A stretch of 64,000 nt of DNA. Origin: Anaerobacillus arseniciselenatis (GTDB lineage: Bacteria; Bacillota; Bacilli; Bacillales; Anaerobacillaceae). Below the pieces are notes generated by a model that was given only the letters and a program-made list of their open reading frames with translations, searched no databases and was not told the origin of the DNA. The number at the start of each line of letters is the position of its first letter. Positions within the stretch are counted from its first letter, which is position 1. This document shows, in pieces, positions 8,597-17,110 of the stretch. The translations under genes and the position numbers were made by a program. The stretch lies in the NCBI RefSeq assembly GCF_001865995.1, contig NZ_MLQQ01000010.1, positions 156,457 through 220,456 of the forward strand, given 5' to 3'.

Positions 8597-8638
8597 AAAC
8601 GGTAACGGCCTACTCCATAAAGGTTGTTACCGTTTTTC
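8597..8638. terminator. Terminator after the DUF4870 gene
   Basis: AAACGGTAAC and GTTACCGTTT arms end in a T run. The stretch from here to 8830 holds no gene and no cobalamin-riboswitch signature. TATAAT at 8791 with TTATCA 16 bases upstream is a weak promoter candidate for cbiM. Confidence 0.8.
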
Positions 8639-8829
8639 CACTCTCCATGCCCCATTAACTTCTACTAACCCTAGTCCGTACAGTACCATCAACTCCACTG
8701 AAACTAAATATTTAAGATTTACCGCACCTCTAAAAAAAGCAACTATTTCTCTATCAAAAGTTTGCATATTATCATGGTCAAAACAATATTTATAATTAGC
8801 GCAAGTTCGCTAGAAGGGATCGTGAAATT

Positions 8830-9438
8830 ATGCATGTTGCAGATGGAGTCCTAAGCATTACGGTTGCAGCGACAACATCCATTGCCGCTGTTGGACTTTT
8901 AGCCTACTCACTAAAAGGAATTAAAGAAGAGGAAGTGCCAAAGATCAGTTTACTAACTGGAGCCTTCTTCGTCTCTTCACTCATCAATATTCCAATCGGA
9001 CCTACTTCTGTTCATCCGTTGCTCGGCGGATTTCTCGGCTTAATTCTCGGCCGTAGGGCTCCATTAGGAATCTTTATAGGATTAATTCTTCAAGCCACGT
9101 TATTTCAGCACGGCGGCTTAAGTACTTTAGGAGCAAACACGTTATTAATGTCGATCCCGGCCTTATTTATATATTGGCTAGCTAATATATTTAAGCGCTA
9201 CTCACCGTTTATTAAAGGTTTTTTTGCTGGCTTTTTAGCAATATGTGGCGGAGTATTATTATTAGCTATTCTCCTCCTTATTTCCGACCAACGTTACGGG
9301 GCAGGAACTTTCTCTGTTATTAACATCATGTTTATTGCCTATTTGCCACTAGCAATTTTAGAAGGGGTTTTAACCGGCTTTGCCGTCAAATATTTATATA
9401 CTGTCCGACCAACTTTATTTGAAATCAAAAAGGAGTGA
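8830..9438 (+). CDS. cbiM: CbiM/NikM metal-binding ECF subunit
   Basis: Substrate-binding membrane subunit of an ECF importer for cobalt or nickel. The N terminus MHVADGVL has the family His2 that, with the free N terminus, coordinates the metal. GPTSVHPLLGGFLG near residue 58 carries the second conserved His, and QATLFQHGGLSTLGANT the third. About six membrane segments; 202 aa. It is followed by two exported genes of the NikL and NikK type and by a CbiQ-type subunit. The accessory set points to nickel more than cobalt, but specificity is inferred. RBS is GAAGGGAT. Confidence 0.88.
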   Translation: MHVADGVLSITVAATTSIAAVGLLAYSLKGIKEEEVPKISLLTGAFFVSSLINIPIGPTSVHPLLGGFLGLILGRRAPLGIFIGLILQATLFQHGGLSTLGANTLLMSIPALFIYWLANIFKRYSPFIKGFFAGFLAICGGVLLLAILLLISDQRYGAGTFSVINIMFIAYLPLAILEGVLTGFAVKYLYTVRPTLFEIKKE

Positions 9439-9450
9439 GGGGTACCGCTT

Positions 9451-9858
9451 GTGAAAATACGATTAAAACAAAACCTTTTATTGATCATCGTGATATTTCT
9501 TATGCAACCTGAAGAGGTTTTTGCTCACCGCATGCTCGTTGAAGTAGTCGACGACGGAGTTATCCAAGTTCGGTACGATGACGGTACCCGTTCAGGGATT
9601 GCAAAAGTCACTGCTTATGACGACCTAGGCGACCTTCTCTTTGAAGAGAACGTGAATGAAAACGGCATCGTTTACTTTGATTCGAGTATTAATATAGCTC
9701 AAATTGTCGCTGATGACGGGATGGGTCACCGAGCTACTTGGACAAATGACAGAGAGGAACCAATACCTCTTATACCAGTTTGGATGAGGACATTATTAGG
9801 CGTATCACTACTCTTGTTTATTGCCTCATTCTTCCATTACCGCAACCAAAAAAAATAA
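9451..9858 (+). CDS. NikL-type exported accessory protein
   Basis: Short membrane-anchored extracytoplasmic protein of the type found between NikM and NikK in nickel ECF systems. A signal peptide ends at VFA with the mature chain beginning HRMLVEVVDDG, so His would be the first residue after cleavage. The middle is a beta-rich domain with many Asp/Glu, and a C-terminal hydrophobic segment (about 110-128) precedes a basic tail. The GTG start at 9451 has GTGAGGGG upstream. 12-bp gap after cbiM. Gene assignment rests on context and the AH motif. Confidence 0.65.
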   Translation: MKIRLKQNLLLIIVIFLMQPEEVFAHRMLVEVVDDGVIQVRYDDGTRSGIAKVTAYDDLGDLLFEENVNENGIVYFDSSINIAQIVADDGMGHRATWTNDREEPIPLIPVWMRTLLGVSLLLFIASFFHYRNQKK

Positions 9859-9877
9859 ACAACGAGGTGCTAATTAA

Positions 9878-10717
9878 ATGAAAAGGACACTGACATTTAT
9901 TTTTATTGCTACATTATTTTTCACACTGTTTTTAACACCAAAAGCATTTGCTCATGAACTTTTTATCGAAGTAAAAGAAGATCGGCAAACTGGAGAATTA
10001 CGGATCGATGTATTGTGGGGACATATTAGAGATTTTCTTGAGGTAGCAAACTACGAAGATTTCGAATTATTTGTACGTGACCCTGGCGGTAATGTTGAAC
10101 AACTAGAACTTGAAGGCATCGGAGTTCAAGGACGAGCACATTTAATACCACAAACAGAAGGTGAATATGTTTTTTTGGCAAATCGAAAAGCGGGTACATA
10201 CACTCCAGGCGATGGTATTACGAGATTAAGTGTTCAAATGGCAAAGACTGTTTACCATGTTGGCGATGGACCAGAAACAGTCAGCCAACCAGTTGATTTA
10301 CTTTTAGATATTGTCCCAGAAACTAGCGTAAAAAACTTTGATATTGGGACATTTAAAGGCAATGTGTTATTAAACGGGAGCACAATCGCAGAGGCAACCG
10401 TTACTGCCTACGGGCCGAAGGATGAAATCTTAGAAGGGACTACCGATAGCGATGGCGCTTTTGAGTTTGAAATAACATCAAACGGACAATGGTTATTAAA
10501 AGCTAATATTGAAACTGAAGAAAGCGGCAATGTTGACGGAGGTGACTATGAACTCACTAGTCGGACTTCAACGTTATTAATTGATAATACAAAAGAGGCA
10601 CCCGCAACAACTACATCAACAACTAACGCGAACCCATTCACTCTTATTACAATATTAGTTATTGGCTTACTTCTAGGTTCTGCGTTAACTTTTATGTTCA
10701 CAAAAGGGAAAAAATAA
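9878..10717 (+). CDS. NikK-type DUF4198 metal-uptake protein
   Basis: Exported DUF4198-family protein of nickel/cobalt ECF systems (NikK). The signal peptide (1-25) ends in AFA and the mature protein starts HELFIEV, again exposing an N-terminal His. A beta-rich DUF4198 region is followed by a carnitine-type repeat-like segment (VLLNGSTIAEATVTAYGPKD) and a Thr-rich linker. A C-terminal membrane anchor (about 255-275) and GKK complete it. 279 aa. It follows the NikL-type gene by 19 bp. The cbiQ-type gene lies 197 bp further on, separated by a family C hairpin. Confidence 0.75.
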   Translation: MKRTLTFIFIATLFFTLFLTPKAFAHELFIEVKEDRQTGELRIDVLWGHIRDFLEVANYEDFELFVRDPGGNVEQLELEGIGVQGRAHLIPQTEGEYVFLANRKAGTYTPGDGITRLSVQMAKTVYHVGDGPETVSQPVDLLLDIVPETSVKNFDIGTFKGNVLLNGSTIAEATVTAYGPKDEILEGTTDSDGAFEFEITSNGQWLLKANIETEESGNVDGGDYELTSRTSTLLIDNTKEAPATTTSTTNANPFTLITILVIGLLLGSALTFMFTKGKK

Positions 10718-10730
10718 CAAATACGTTTAG

Positions 10731-10850
10731 AGGGTGAGACAAAAGTGTCTGACACCACGCGGACCCTACTAAATATAGACGTAAAGATTTATCATATGTC
10801 TATATTCGGTGTCTAGCGGTGTCTGACACTTTGTTTTGTCCCACCCTCGA
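10731..10850. repeat. Family C long hairpin, copy 2
   Basis: Outer arms GGGTGAGACAAAAGTGTCTG and the complementary CAGACACTTTGTTTTGTCCC form are visible, with an inner stem AATATAGACG/TGTCTATATT. It lies inside the importer operon between the nikK-type gene and cbiQ and could attenuate cbiQ. Confidence 0.8.
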
Positions 10851-10914
10851 GTACATTACTTAGTATTCGGGGGGAGTTTCATACACATACAATACTAGGA
10901 TAGTTGGTGAGTTA

Positions 10915-11664
10915 ATGCCAAAAACACAAGGTGATATTCAATCTGATTTAGTAGGGGTTTCAGCATGGGCACTTTCGTGGGAGGCGAGAGCAAAATTATT
11001 AGCGGTTATTGTCTTTATTTTTGGCGTCATAAGCCTTAATACAGCCTCTTTTGCTTTTATCGCTTTTTTTATATCTGTCATTGGTGCTCTTTGGATGGGA
11101 TTATCAATTATTTTTTTACTGAAAAGGTATTTAATTATCGCACCGTTTTTACTTTTGATGACCGTTCCATTACTATTTAGTAGTGGTTTTCCAATAGAGA
11201 TTGAACAAGTGTCATTTGCCTCAATTATTATTTTAAAAGCGGTCACGTGTATGACAGTGATGACGATTCTATTACACACACAAACGATCGATGATTTTAT
11301 GGATAGCCTAGCACATTTGAAAGTTCCGCCGATTGTAATTACCATTCTTTTATTATCTTACCGTTACGTATTTTTATTTTTTGACGATATTCAAAAAATG
11401 CAATTGGCGGCTAGATCTCGGTTTTTCTCTGGAAAAATCACGCTGAGAAATTTGAAAATATACGGACAACTTATGGGAGGACTGCTCATTAAGTCACTAG
11501 ACCGCGCAGAGAATGTGTATAAAGCAATGACCGCTCGTTGTTTTAACGGCACATTACGTGTTGGTAACGCTAAACAGCTGAACCGTTCAGATATATTTAA
11601 AACCGTAGCCTCATTTACGTTAATTTTTGCATTAATTGCAGTTGAAAGAATTTATTTTTTGTAA
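10915..11664 (+). CDS. cbiQ: CbiQ/NikQ ECF transmembrane subunit
   Basis: Energy-coupling transmembrane (T) subunit of a cobalt/nickel ECF importer. Five or six membrane segments are visible, with the cytoplasmic coupling helices carrying ARSRFF (near residue 165) and AMTARCFNG (near 203), the Ala-Arg-Gly motifs that contact the ATPase. 249 aa. Start ATG 10915 follows a weak GGTGAG. No ATPase gene follows: the next gene is lrgB on the opposite strand. The only ECF ATPase in the window is the lone cbiO at 40.4-41.2 kb. Confidence 0.85.
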   Translation: MPKTQGDIQSDLVGVSAWALSWEARAKLLAVIVFIFGVISLNTASFAFIAFFISVIGALWMGLSIIFLLKRYLIIAPFLLLMTVPLLFSSGFPIEIEQVSFASIIILKAVTCMTVMTILLHTQTIDDFMDSLAHLKVPPIVITILLLSYRYVFLFFDDIQKMQLAARSRFFSGKITLRNLKIYGQLMGGLLIKSLDRAENVYKAMTARCFNGTLRVGNAKQLNRSDIFKTVASFTLIFALIAVERIYFL

Positions 11665-11722
11665 GGGAGCGTCTCTAGTACTTCTTAACATTTAGGCAGA
11701 TGAACAAAATGGCATATAATGC

Positions 11723-11768
11723 AAAAAGGGGTATTTCATCGACATCCGCTGTCTTGAATACCCCTTTT
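11723..11768. terminator. Bidirectional terminator
   Basis: AAAAGGGGTAT and ATACCCCTTTT arms lie between the convergent cbiQ and lrgB genes. Confidence 0.85.
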
Positions 11769-11800
11769 GACTCAACTTAATTTAACGTTTAGCCTACCTT

Positions 11801-12496
11801 CTATATGAAAAACGGCACTAAAATTGGTGCAGCTATAGAAGTAAAGATCGCTGCTAAGCCCATTGCGACTCCGGCAATCGCCCCTTGCAACTCCCCTTCT
11901 GTAGCAGCTTGCGCCGTCCCTTGTCCATGGGAAATTGTTCCGAGTGCTAGCCCCCTGGAAAGCGGATGATCAATTTTCGCAACATTCATTAATGACGGTC
12001 CAATCATAGTTCCGAGAATACCCGTTGCAACGACGAACGCTGCAGTCAGCGCTGGATCACCACCGATGATATTAGAGATTTCAACAGCAACAGGTACTGT
12101 CACTGATTTCACACTTACCGAAGCTAAGATTTCATTTGATAAAGAAAATAACTTCGTCAGAAAAATCGCTGCTAAAATCGTCGACATCGTTCCGATCACG
12201 ATACCAACTAAAGCTGGTCCGCTATGCTTTTTTATAATTTGACGATTTTTATAAAGAGGAACGGCTAAAGCAACCGTTGCAGGACCTAATAGAAAAGTCA
12301 TGATATCTTTTGCCAGTGTGTAATCTTCAAATGTTAATCCGAATGACATTAATAAAATAATAATTAACGCCGTACTGAAAAATACTGGTGTTGTAAAAGG
12401 TGATGGGTAACGTTTCCCAACCACCTTTGATAACATGTATGCACCGATGGTCATTGCAATACTAAGCAGAGTGACGAGTACGATCATTCGTTGCAC
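11801..12496 (-). CDS. lrgB: LrgB/CidB membrane protein
   Basis: LrgB/CidB-family multi-spanning protein, linked to murein hydrolase control and, in Bacillus, to pyruvate/small-acid transport with LrgA. Family stretches include KSVTVPVAVEIS, IGGDPALTAAFVVATGILG and GTISHGQGTAQA. Six to seven membrane segments; 231 aa is typical. It overlaps the end of lrgA by 35 bp on the same strand, so translation is coupled. Confidence 0.9.
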   Translation of the reverse strand: MQRMIVLVTLLSIAMTIGAYMLSKVVGKRYPSPFTTPVFFSTALIIILLMSFGLTFEDYTLAKDIMTFLLGPATVALAVPLYKNRQIIKKHSGPALVGIVIGTMSTILAAIFLTKLFSLSNEILASVSVKSVTVPVAVEISNIIGGDPALTAAFVVATGILGTMIGPSLMNVAKIDHPLSRGLALGTISHGQGTAQAATEGELQGAIAGVAMGLAAIFTSIAAPILVPFFI

Positions 12497-12854
12497 CTTC
12501 TTTCTTTTCTGCTAAAACTTGAGAAACTTTCCCAGTAATATAAATACCGAGCGCCGCACTACCAATGATGACGACTACTAAGAAAATACCATTTTGAATA
12601 AATAACGCACCAAAGTTCATCAACCCAACGGCTATAGGAATGAAAAAGAATGCTAAATGTTTAATGAGAAATGAGGACGCTTCTTCGACCCATTTCAAAG
12701 AAACAACACCAGTCATCAATAGCACAAATAAAATAACCATCCCTAAAACATTCCCTGGTATCGGTAAATGGAAAGCTTCCACTAAGAAAAATCCAAGTTC
12801 ATTTAAGAACCAAAGCAAGCCTATTTGTAAAATAATGATTCCGATTTTTTTCAC
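12462..12854 (-). CDS. lrgA: LrgA/CidA holin-like protein
   Basis: Holin-like LrgA/CidA membrane protein, partner of LrgB. Four hydrophobic segments and the family signature PIPGNVLGMVILFVLL near residue 31 are present, then FFFIPIAVGLM. The charged C-terminal tail ends TNDRTRHSA. 130 aa. It is first in the lrgAB pair; no two-component regulator of the LytSR type lies next to it in this window. Confidence 0.9.
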   Translation of the reverse strand: MKKIGIIILQIGLLWFLNELGFFLVEAFHLPIPGNVLGMVILFVLLMTGVVSLKWVEEASSFLIKHLAFFFIPIAVGLMNFGALFIQNGIFLVVVIIGSAALGIYITGKVSQVLAEKKEGATNDRTRHSA

Positions 12855-12908
12855 AACGATAACTCCCTATCTTTTTTTTCAATGAAAACTATTTTAGCAT
12901 AAAAATAA

Positions 12909-13025
12909 AAGGCTGTCCCACAAGTTTCTGACACCACGCGCACTACTCTAAAATATAGACGTATAGATAAAATATCCGTCTATATTTAGATGTCTAACGG
13001 TGTCTGACACTTATGTTGAACAGCC
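12909..13025. repeat. Family C long hairpin, copy 3
   Basis: GGCTGTCCCACAAG and the complementary GAACAGCC end bracket TCTGACACC and TGTCTGACACTT, with inner arms AATATAGACG/CGTCTATATTT. It lies between lrgA and the transporter gene, directly abutting the latter's stop codon, and probably serves as its terminator. Confidence 0.8.
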
Positions 13026-14612
13026 TTATAAAATCAACACTAAAAATTGTGATGCAATCGCAACGAAAATTAAAGCAATTGGATAAGCCGCTGCATAAGC
13101 AATTGCTGGGTCGTCTGTATTTACTAGCGTATTACAAGCACCTAACCCCGGGGTACTTGTCATCCCTCCACAAATTGCTCCTAGAGAATGAATGATGCTG
13201 AGATGAAATAGCTTTTTAGCGATGATGAATGAAACGAACATTGGGATTAGTGTAATCAACGCACCACCAATAATTAAACCTACTCCTTCATTCACCACTA
13301 CTTCCACTAAGCCACTTCCAGCAGTCGTACCAGCGCCTGCTAAAAATAGGACGAGACCGACATCTCTTATTACTCGATTGGAAGGCTGGTAAAACCTTGC
13401 TTGAATAGGTCCAACTTTTCCGAAATGGCCTATAATAATCGCAATTAATAAAGGCCCACCAGCAACACCTAAAGTCATACTTCCTAAACCTGGGATATGG
13501 ATCGGGATCATCCCAATTAATATGCCTAATAAAAGAATTATACTTAACGAAAATATATGAATATTTGCTTCTTCATGCTGTCGCGTTCCAAACAATTCTT
13601 GGACACCTTTAATTCGTTCTGGACTACAGACAACCGTCAAAACGTCCCCCCGCTCAAAGCGCCAAGCTGCTGCAGGAGGAAACTCGTATCCCGCTCTTTC
13701 CAATCTCGTTACGGTAACGTTATATTTTTCCCTTAATTTAATTTCGCGAAGACTTTTACCAATCATATATGGTGAGTCGACGGTAACACGGTGCATTTTT
13801 ATATTTTCACGAATATTTACATCCGTAGTTACTTCTTTACCGACGGCTTCTTTCAATTTATTTAAGTCTTCTGGATAACCGACAGCAATAATTTCATCAC
13901 CAATTAATAACACCGTATCATTTCTCCCTAAAAAGTTACGATCTCCACGAATAACACGACTAATGATCGCTGAATTTTTAATTGTCCGCTGGAGTTCCTT
14001 CAACGTTTTCTTATGGGCAATATTATTTTCAACTTTAATTGTCATGTTTTTAAGCGTACTTTTGTGTTTCACAGGGCTAAGCGTTTTTTGTAAGTCTTTT
14101 TCTAAATCTACTTTTAACACTTTCGGAAAAAGCTGGACAAATAAAACAACGGCAATAACGCCAAATGGGTACGCAATTCCGTAGCCAACAGAAACGATTG
14201 GGTCGTTCGTAGCCTCAAGTGCCGCTGCTAACCCTGGCGTACTCGTTAAAGCTCCGGTCATTAAACCTAAGCTTAGTGGTGCAGATAAATTAAATATTTT
14301 GGAAACGATAATCGTTGTAATAATGGCAATAACGATGATCACTAAAGCTAAAATAGCAAAAACTAATCCACTACTTCTCATCATCCGAAAAAAACGAGGC
14401 CCCGCCTGCAGGCCTACTGCAACAATAAATAAACTTAACCCTAAGTTTTGAACGATTGCAGGAATTTGATAACCGAAATGTCCTAAAACCATTGCAAATA
14501 ACAACACTCCAGAAGCTCCTAAGTTAACCCCCTTATATTCTAATTGACCTATGAAAGAGCCAACAAATAAGATGACAAATATGAGTATTAACGGATCATC
14601 TAATAATGACAT
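13026..14612 (-). CDS. AspT/YbjL-type transporter with RCK_C domains
   Basis: Predicted secondary transporter of the aspartate:alanine exchanger (AspT/YidE/YbjL) family. Two homologous membrane halves (about residues 1-160 and 360-528) each contain the family duplication signature TSTPGL. Between them lie two TrkA-C/RCK_C-type ligand-binding domains (about 190-345, with NDTVLLIGDEIIAVG and ERGDVLTVVCSPE). The substrate is unknown. The start is set at ATG 14612 since GGAGGGG lies 9 bases upstream; a longer frame to 14660 lacks an RBS. 528 aa. Confidence 0.82.
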   Translation of the reverse strand: MSLLDDPLILIFVILFVGSFIGQLEYKGVNLGASGVLLFAMVLGHFGYQIPAIVQNLGLSLFIVAVGLQAGPRFFRMMRSSGLVFAILALVIIVIAIITTIIVSKIFNLSAPLSLGLMTGALTSTPGLAAALEATNDPIVSVGYGIAYPFGVIAVVLFVQLFPKVLKVDLEKDLQKTLSPVKHKSTLKNMTIKVENNIAHKKTLKELQRTIKNSAIISRVIRGDRNFLGRNDTVLLIGDEIIAVGYPEDLNKLKEAVGKEVTTDVNIRENIKMHRVTVDSPYMIGKSLREIKLREKYNVTVTRLERAGYEFPPAAAWRFERGDVLTVVCSPERIKGVQELFGTRQHEEANIHIFSLSIILLLGILIGMIPIHIPGLGSMTLGVAGGPLLIAIIIGHFGKVGPIQARFYQPSNRVIRDVGLVLFLAGAGTTAGSGLVEVVVNEGVGLIIGGALITLIPMFVSFIIAKKLFHLSIIHSLGAICGGMTSTPGLGACNTLVNTDDPAIAYAAAYPIALIFVAIASQFLVLIL

Positions 14613-14815
14613 CAGACCTAACCCCTCCATGTAAACATTAAATCCTGAGCTTAGCTTCAAATCGTAAAAGCTGACAGCGTTCCATGTTCAGGAAATTTAT
14701 ATTACTTTTATTTTTTGCTTGAGGTCTTTTATTATAACAGATTGGTTTAGTCGTTTCTGTACAGCTCCGTTCGTGAAAAGGCTTACTTTAGAAATGACAA
14801 AAAAACGCCATATTT

Positions 14816-14932
14816 AATGAATTTCATAATTCAATATTTTACGCCATTAAGTATCTATATGTAGTTGCGTTAAACCATTCGCACTACATATAGTTTGATA
14901 TGGCTCAATTTTGGTAATTATGAAATTCACTC
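14816..14932. repeat. Family B MITE-like repeat, copy 3
   Basis: Ends AATGAATTTCATAATTC and AATTATGAAATTCACTCA; inner arms TATATGTAGTTGCG and CGCACTACATATA. The rest of 14613-15047 shows no gene except the short ORF that follows. Confidence 0.88.
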
Positions 14933-15047
14933 AATTAAGGCGTTTTCATCCAACTTTTCGTTTACTATACAATTTTTCTAAACATCAGTTTACATTTCCT
15001 TATTTTGGAGATAATTATTAGTAGTTTAATAGAAGGAGTGTTTTTTA

Positions 15048-15188
15048 ATGGACTATTTAGATCGTTTACATAATGCCTCAAAAAAGGAAAAAATTCACGA
15101 AAAGTACATCCAAGGGAAAATCTCGACTGAGGAAATGGAGAAAAAAATAAGAGCGTTAGGAACAAAGCTAAGAGATAAAAAGCGATAA
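15048..15188 (+). CDS. 46-aa basic helical protein
   Basis: An ORF too short for usual gene calling, starting at ATG 15048 with AGAAGGAGTG at a good distance. The product begins MDYLDRLHNASKKEKIHEKY and ends in a Lys/Arg-rich helix (TKLRDKKR); it is highly charged with no membrane segment. No family recognised. Codon use resembles the neighbours and the RBS is strong, so expression is likely. Confidence 0.6.
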   Translation: MDYLDRLHNASKKEKIHEKYIQGKISTEEMEKKIRALGTKLRDKKR

Positions 15189-15246
15189 TGCGGAGGCCGG
15201 AGTAGATTCAATTGAATATTAGAAGTTCACTTGGAAAAGTCGACCG

Positions 15247-15575
15247 TCATTTTATTTTCACACAAAACGCAAATGGCGGATATTCCGCCACCATTTAATA
15301 TGGAAAAGAACAAGCAATTTCCCTCTCTTCGCTGTAAATCTACTGACCTCAATCACAACATGGAATACACCCTCGAGAATACTCCATGTGCTTTGCGACG
15401 AGGAACCGCAGGAGCACCTTCTATCGAATCTCAGAGGCTCGTCACGAAATCATTCGCCTTTTTTCATACAAAATCATCATGATGGCTTACCTGCCACCAC
15501 CATCCAACATCAAAAGTCGGACGAGGGTCCTAACCAACTAGCCACTAACCAACAAACCAACTAACAAACCAACTA
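15247..15575. repeat. Family A repeat, copy 2 (longest, with insert)
   Basis: Small hairpin TGGCGGA (15274-15280)/TCCGCCA (15284-15290) is perfect although its sequence differs from copy 1. The core CTTCGCTGTAAA is split from TCAGAGGCTCG by about 100 bases containing another hairpin (ACATGGA/TCCATGT). A second CATACAAAATCATCATG follows, then the heptamer tract CCAACTAGCCACTAACCAAC. The outer stem is weak here (about 5 bp). No gene occurs in 15189-15581. Confidence 0.75.
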
Positions 15576-15581
15576 TTCATT

Positions 15582-16022
15582 TTAATTATGATAAAATTCA
15601 GATGCGCTAATGTTATAAATAGCGAAAAGTTCCAGCTCTGATTCCACCATTTTTTCTAATTGCTCATTTGCTTCATCTGTGTAACATTGACCACATTCTT
15701 CATAAAGAATTCGAAATTGTTGTGCATGATAGGCTAAGCCTCTCAAATGGTATAAAATGGCTCTTTCGTTATCTGTTAACGGATCATCAGCTGTTGCTTC
15801 AGCACTATAACCATCGATAAAGGCATTATATTTTTCATATTGCTCTTCCTCCATTGGTTCATAAGGGGAAGATTCAACTAAAATTTCGGTCATATATTCA
15901 TAACTTGTGTCCCAAATATCATCACGAACATCTGTCGGTAACTCTTGGGGGCTCCGTAAAAAGAAAAAGAAGATAAAACCAAAGATTGCTAAACCTGTAA
16001 TAATGTATTTCTTTCTATTCAT
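15582..16022 (-). CDS. Membrane-anchored hypothetical protein
   Basis: 146-aa protein with an N-terminal hydrophobic anchor (residues about 5-23, including IITGLAIFGFIFFFFL) and an extracytoplasmic acidic helical domain with many Tyr/Glu. A CxxC pair (ECGQC) lies near residue 110. I do not recognise a family. The start is set at ATG 16022 because AAGGAGACG lies upstream; a longer open frame to 16178 would cover that RBS. Single gene. Confidence 0.65.
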   Translation of the reverse strand: MNRKKYIITGLAIFGFIFFFFLRSPQELPTDVRDDIWDTSYEYMTEILVESSPYEPMEEEQYEKYNAFIDGYSAEATADDPLTDNERAILYHLRGLAYHAQQFRILYEECGQCYTDEANEQLEKMVESELELFAIYNISASEFYHN

Positions 16023-16075
16023 CGTTTCTTTCGTCTCCTTATTATTATCTAATAGCTTAACAATACCATTAGAAA

Positions 16076-16100
16076 AAAACGGCTTCAAGTCAAGCCGCCT
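16076..16100 (-). terminator. Terminator-like hairpin upstream of the hypothetical gene
   Basis: GGCGGCTTGACTTGAAGCCG followed by a T run on the minus strand. No minus-strand gene lies just upstream, so it may end an unrecognised small transcript from 16.1-16.4 kb or act as a leader. Confidence 0.5.
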
Positions 16101-16258
16101 CTTTTGAGAAAGATATATTCGTAAACATTGTCGGTTTGTGCGTTTTTTGAATAGGCCTCCCAAAAATAGCACGCTCACTCCTTCTCTTTACATTATAGAA
16201 ATAACAAGTTACCTTTATATAGAACTTATTTTTTTGAAAATGACAAATGATATAAGAG

Positions 16259-16406
16259 GATGTTCAAAAAATCCGGTAATCATAGCTTACGAATCTCTTC
16301 GTTGGCTCGCTTCTGTGCTACTCATGTATTAATAGCCTAAATTCTGAAGCTCGAAGCTTCGCCGCCTCGACCTCCTATGCTCTGATTATCCTCCTTTTTG
16401 AACACG
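16259..16406. repeat. Single inverted-repeat element
   Basis: Ends GATGTTCAAAAAATCCGGTA and, complementary, GCGTGTTCAAAAAGGAGG match over most of about 28 bases with gaps; the middle contains GAAGCTCGAAGCTTCGCCGC. Seen once in this window. It occupies most of the gap between the hypothetical gene and mqnB. Confidence 0.6.
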
Positions 16407-16429
16407 CACTATTAAGGAGAAACTTAACT

Positions 16430-17110
16430 ATGGATACTTATTCTACAAATAACGATTTTAATGCGATGCGTATTTTAATTATGACTGCTGTTACCGCTGA
16501 GAAAGAAGCGGTTTTACGTGGACTCCAAGAAGATGACAGGTTTGATGTCATTGCTGGTGGTGTTGGGCCGATCGTATCTGCTGTAAGTACAACGAAAGCA
16601 CTTGCCGCTAGTAATCGTTATGACCTTGTAATTAGTATGGGGATCGGTGGTGGATTTCCAGAGAAAGCTGAAGTTGGCTCTGTCGTCGTTAGTAACGAAA
16701 TTGTTTCTGCTGACTTAGGGGCTGAAACTAATGAAGGTTTTTGTCGTATAGAAAATTTAGGTTTCGGATGTTCGCGTGTGGCTGTCGATCAGCAACTTTC
16801 ATCAAAAGTAGCAGAGGCTTTAACAGATGCAGGACTCTCTGTCCAAACTGGCGCGATCCTTACATTATGTACAGTTACTGGTACAAAGGAAACAGCGATT
16901 GAACTATCAACTAGAGTCCCAGGGGCTACAGTTGAAGCTATGGAAGGTTTCGGTGTGGCTACAGCAGCTCATGATGCAGGGGTACCTGTTCTTGAAATTC
17001 GGACAATCTCAAATCCAGTTGGACCACGGGACCGAAATGCATGGAAAATTAAAGAAGCCTTACAAGCTTTAGAAAAAGTAAGTTCAGTATTACCGGAGGT
17101 GTTAAAATGA
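16430..17110 (+). CDS. mqnB: Futalosine hydrolase MqnB
   Basis: Predicted cytoplasmic futalosine hydrolase, releasing hypoxanthine from futalosine to give dehypoxanthinyl futalosine in the alternative menaquinone pathway. It belongs to the PNP/MTAN nucleosidase fold: GGVGPIVSAVSTTKAL near residue 43, ISMGIGGGFP near 69, and VEAMEGFGVATAA, which has the family Glu near 170. 226 aa. The ATG has AAGGAG 10 bases upstream; an internal Met at residue 13 is a less likely start. Its stop overlaps the mqnD start (ATGA). Confidence 0.9.
   Translation: MDTYSTNNDFNAMRILIMTAVTAEKEAVLRGLQEDDRFDVIAGGVGPIVSAVSTTKALAASNRYDLVISMGIGGGFPEKAEVGSVVVSNEIVSADLGAETNEGFCRIENLGFGCSRVAVDQQLSSKVAEALTDAGLSVQTGAILTLCTVTGTKETAIELSTRVPGATVEAMEGFGVATAAHDAGVPVLEIRTISNPVGPRDRNAWKIKEALQALEKVSSVLPEVLK

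Noticed and set aside
8638..8829. Cobalamin or NiCo riboswitch upstream of cbiM
   Set aside because: The conserved motifs are not visible; only a weak promoter candidate was found.
13013..13195. 60-codon plus-strand frame
   Set aside because: Antisense to the end of the transporter gene; no RBS.
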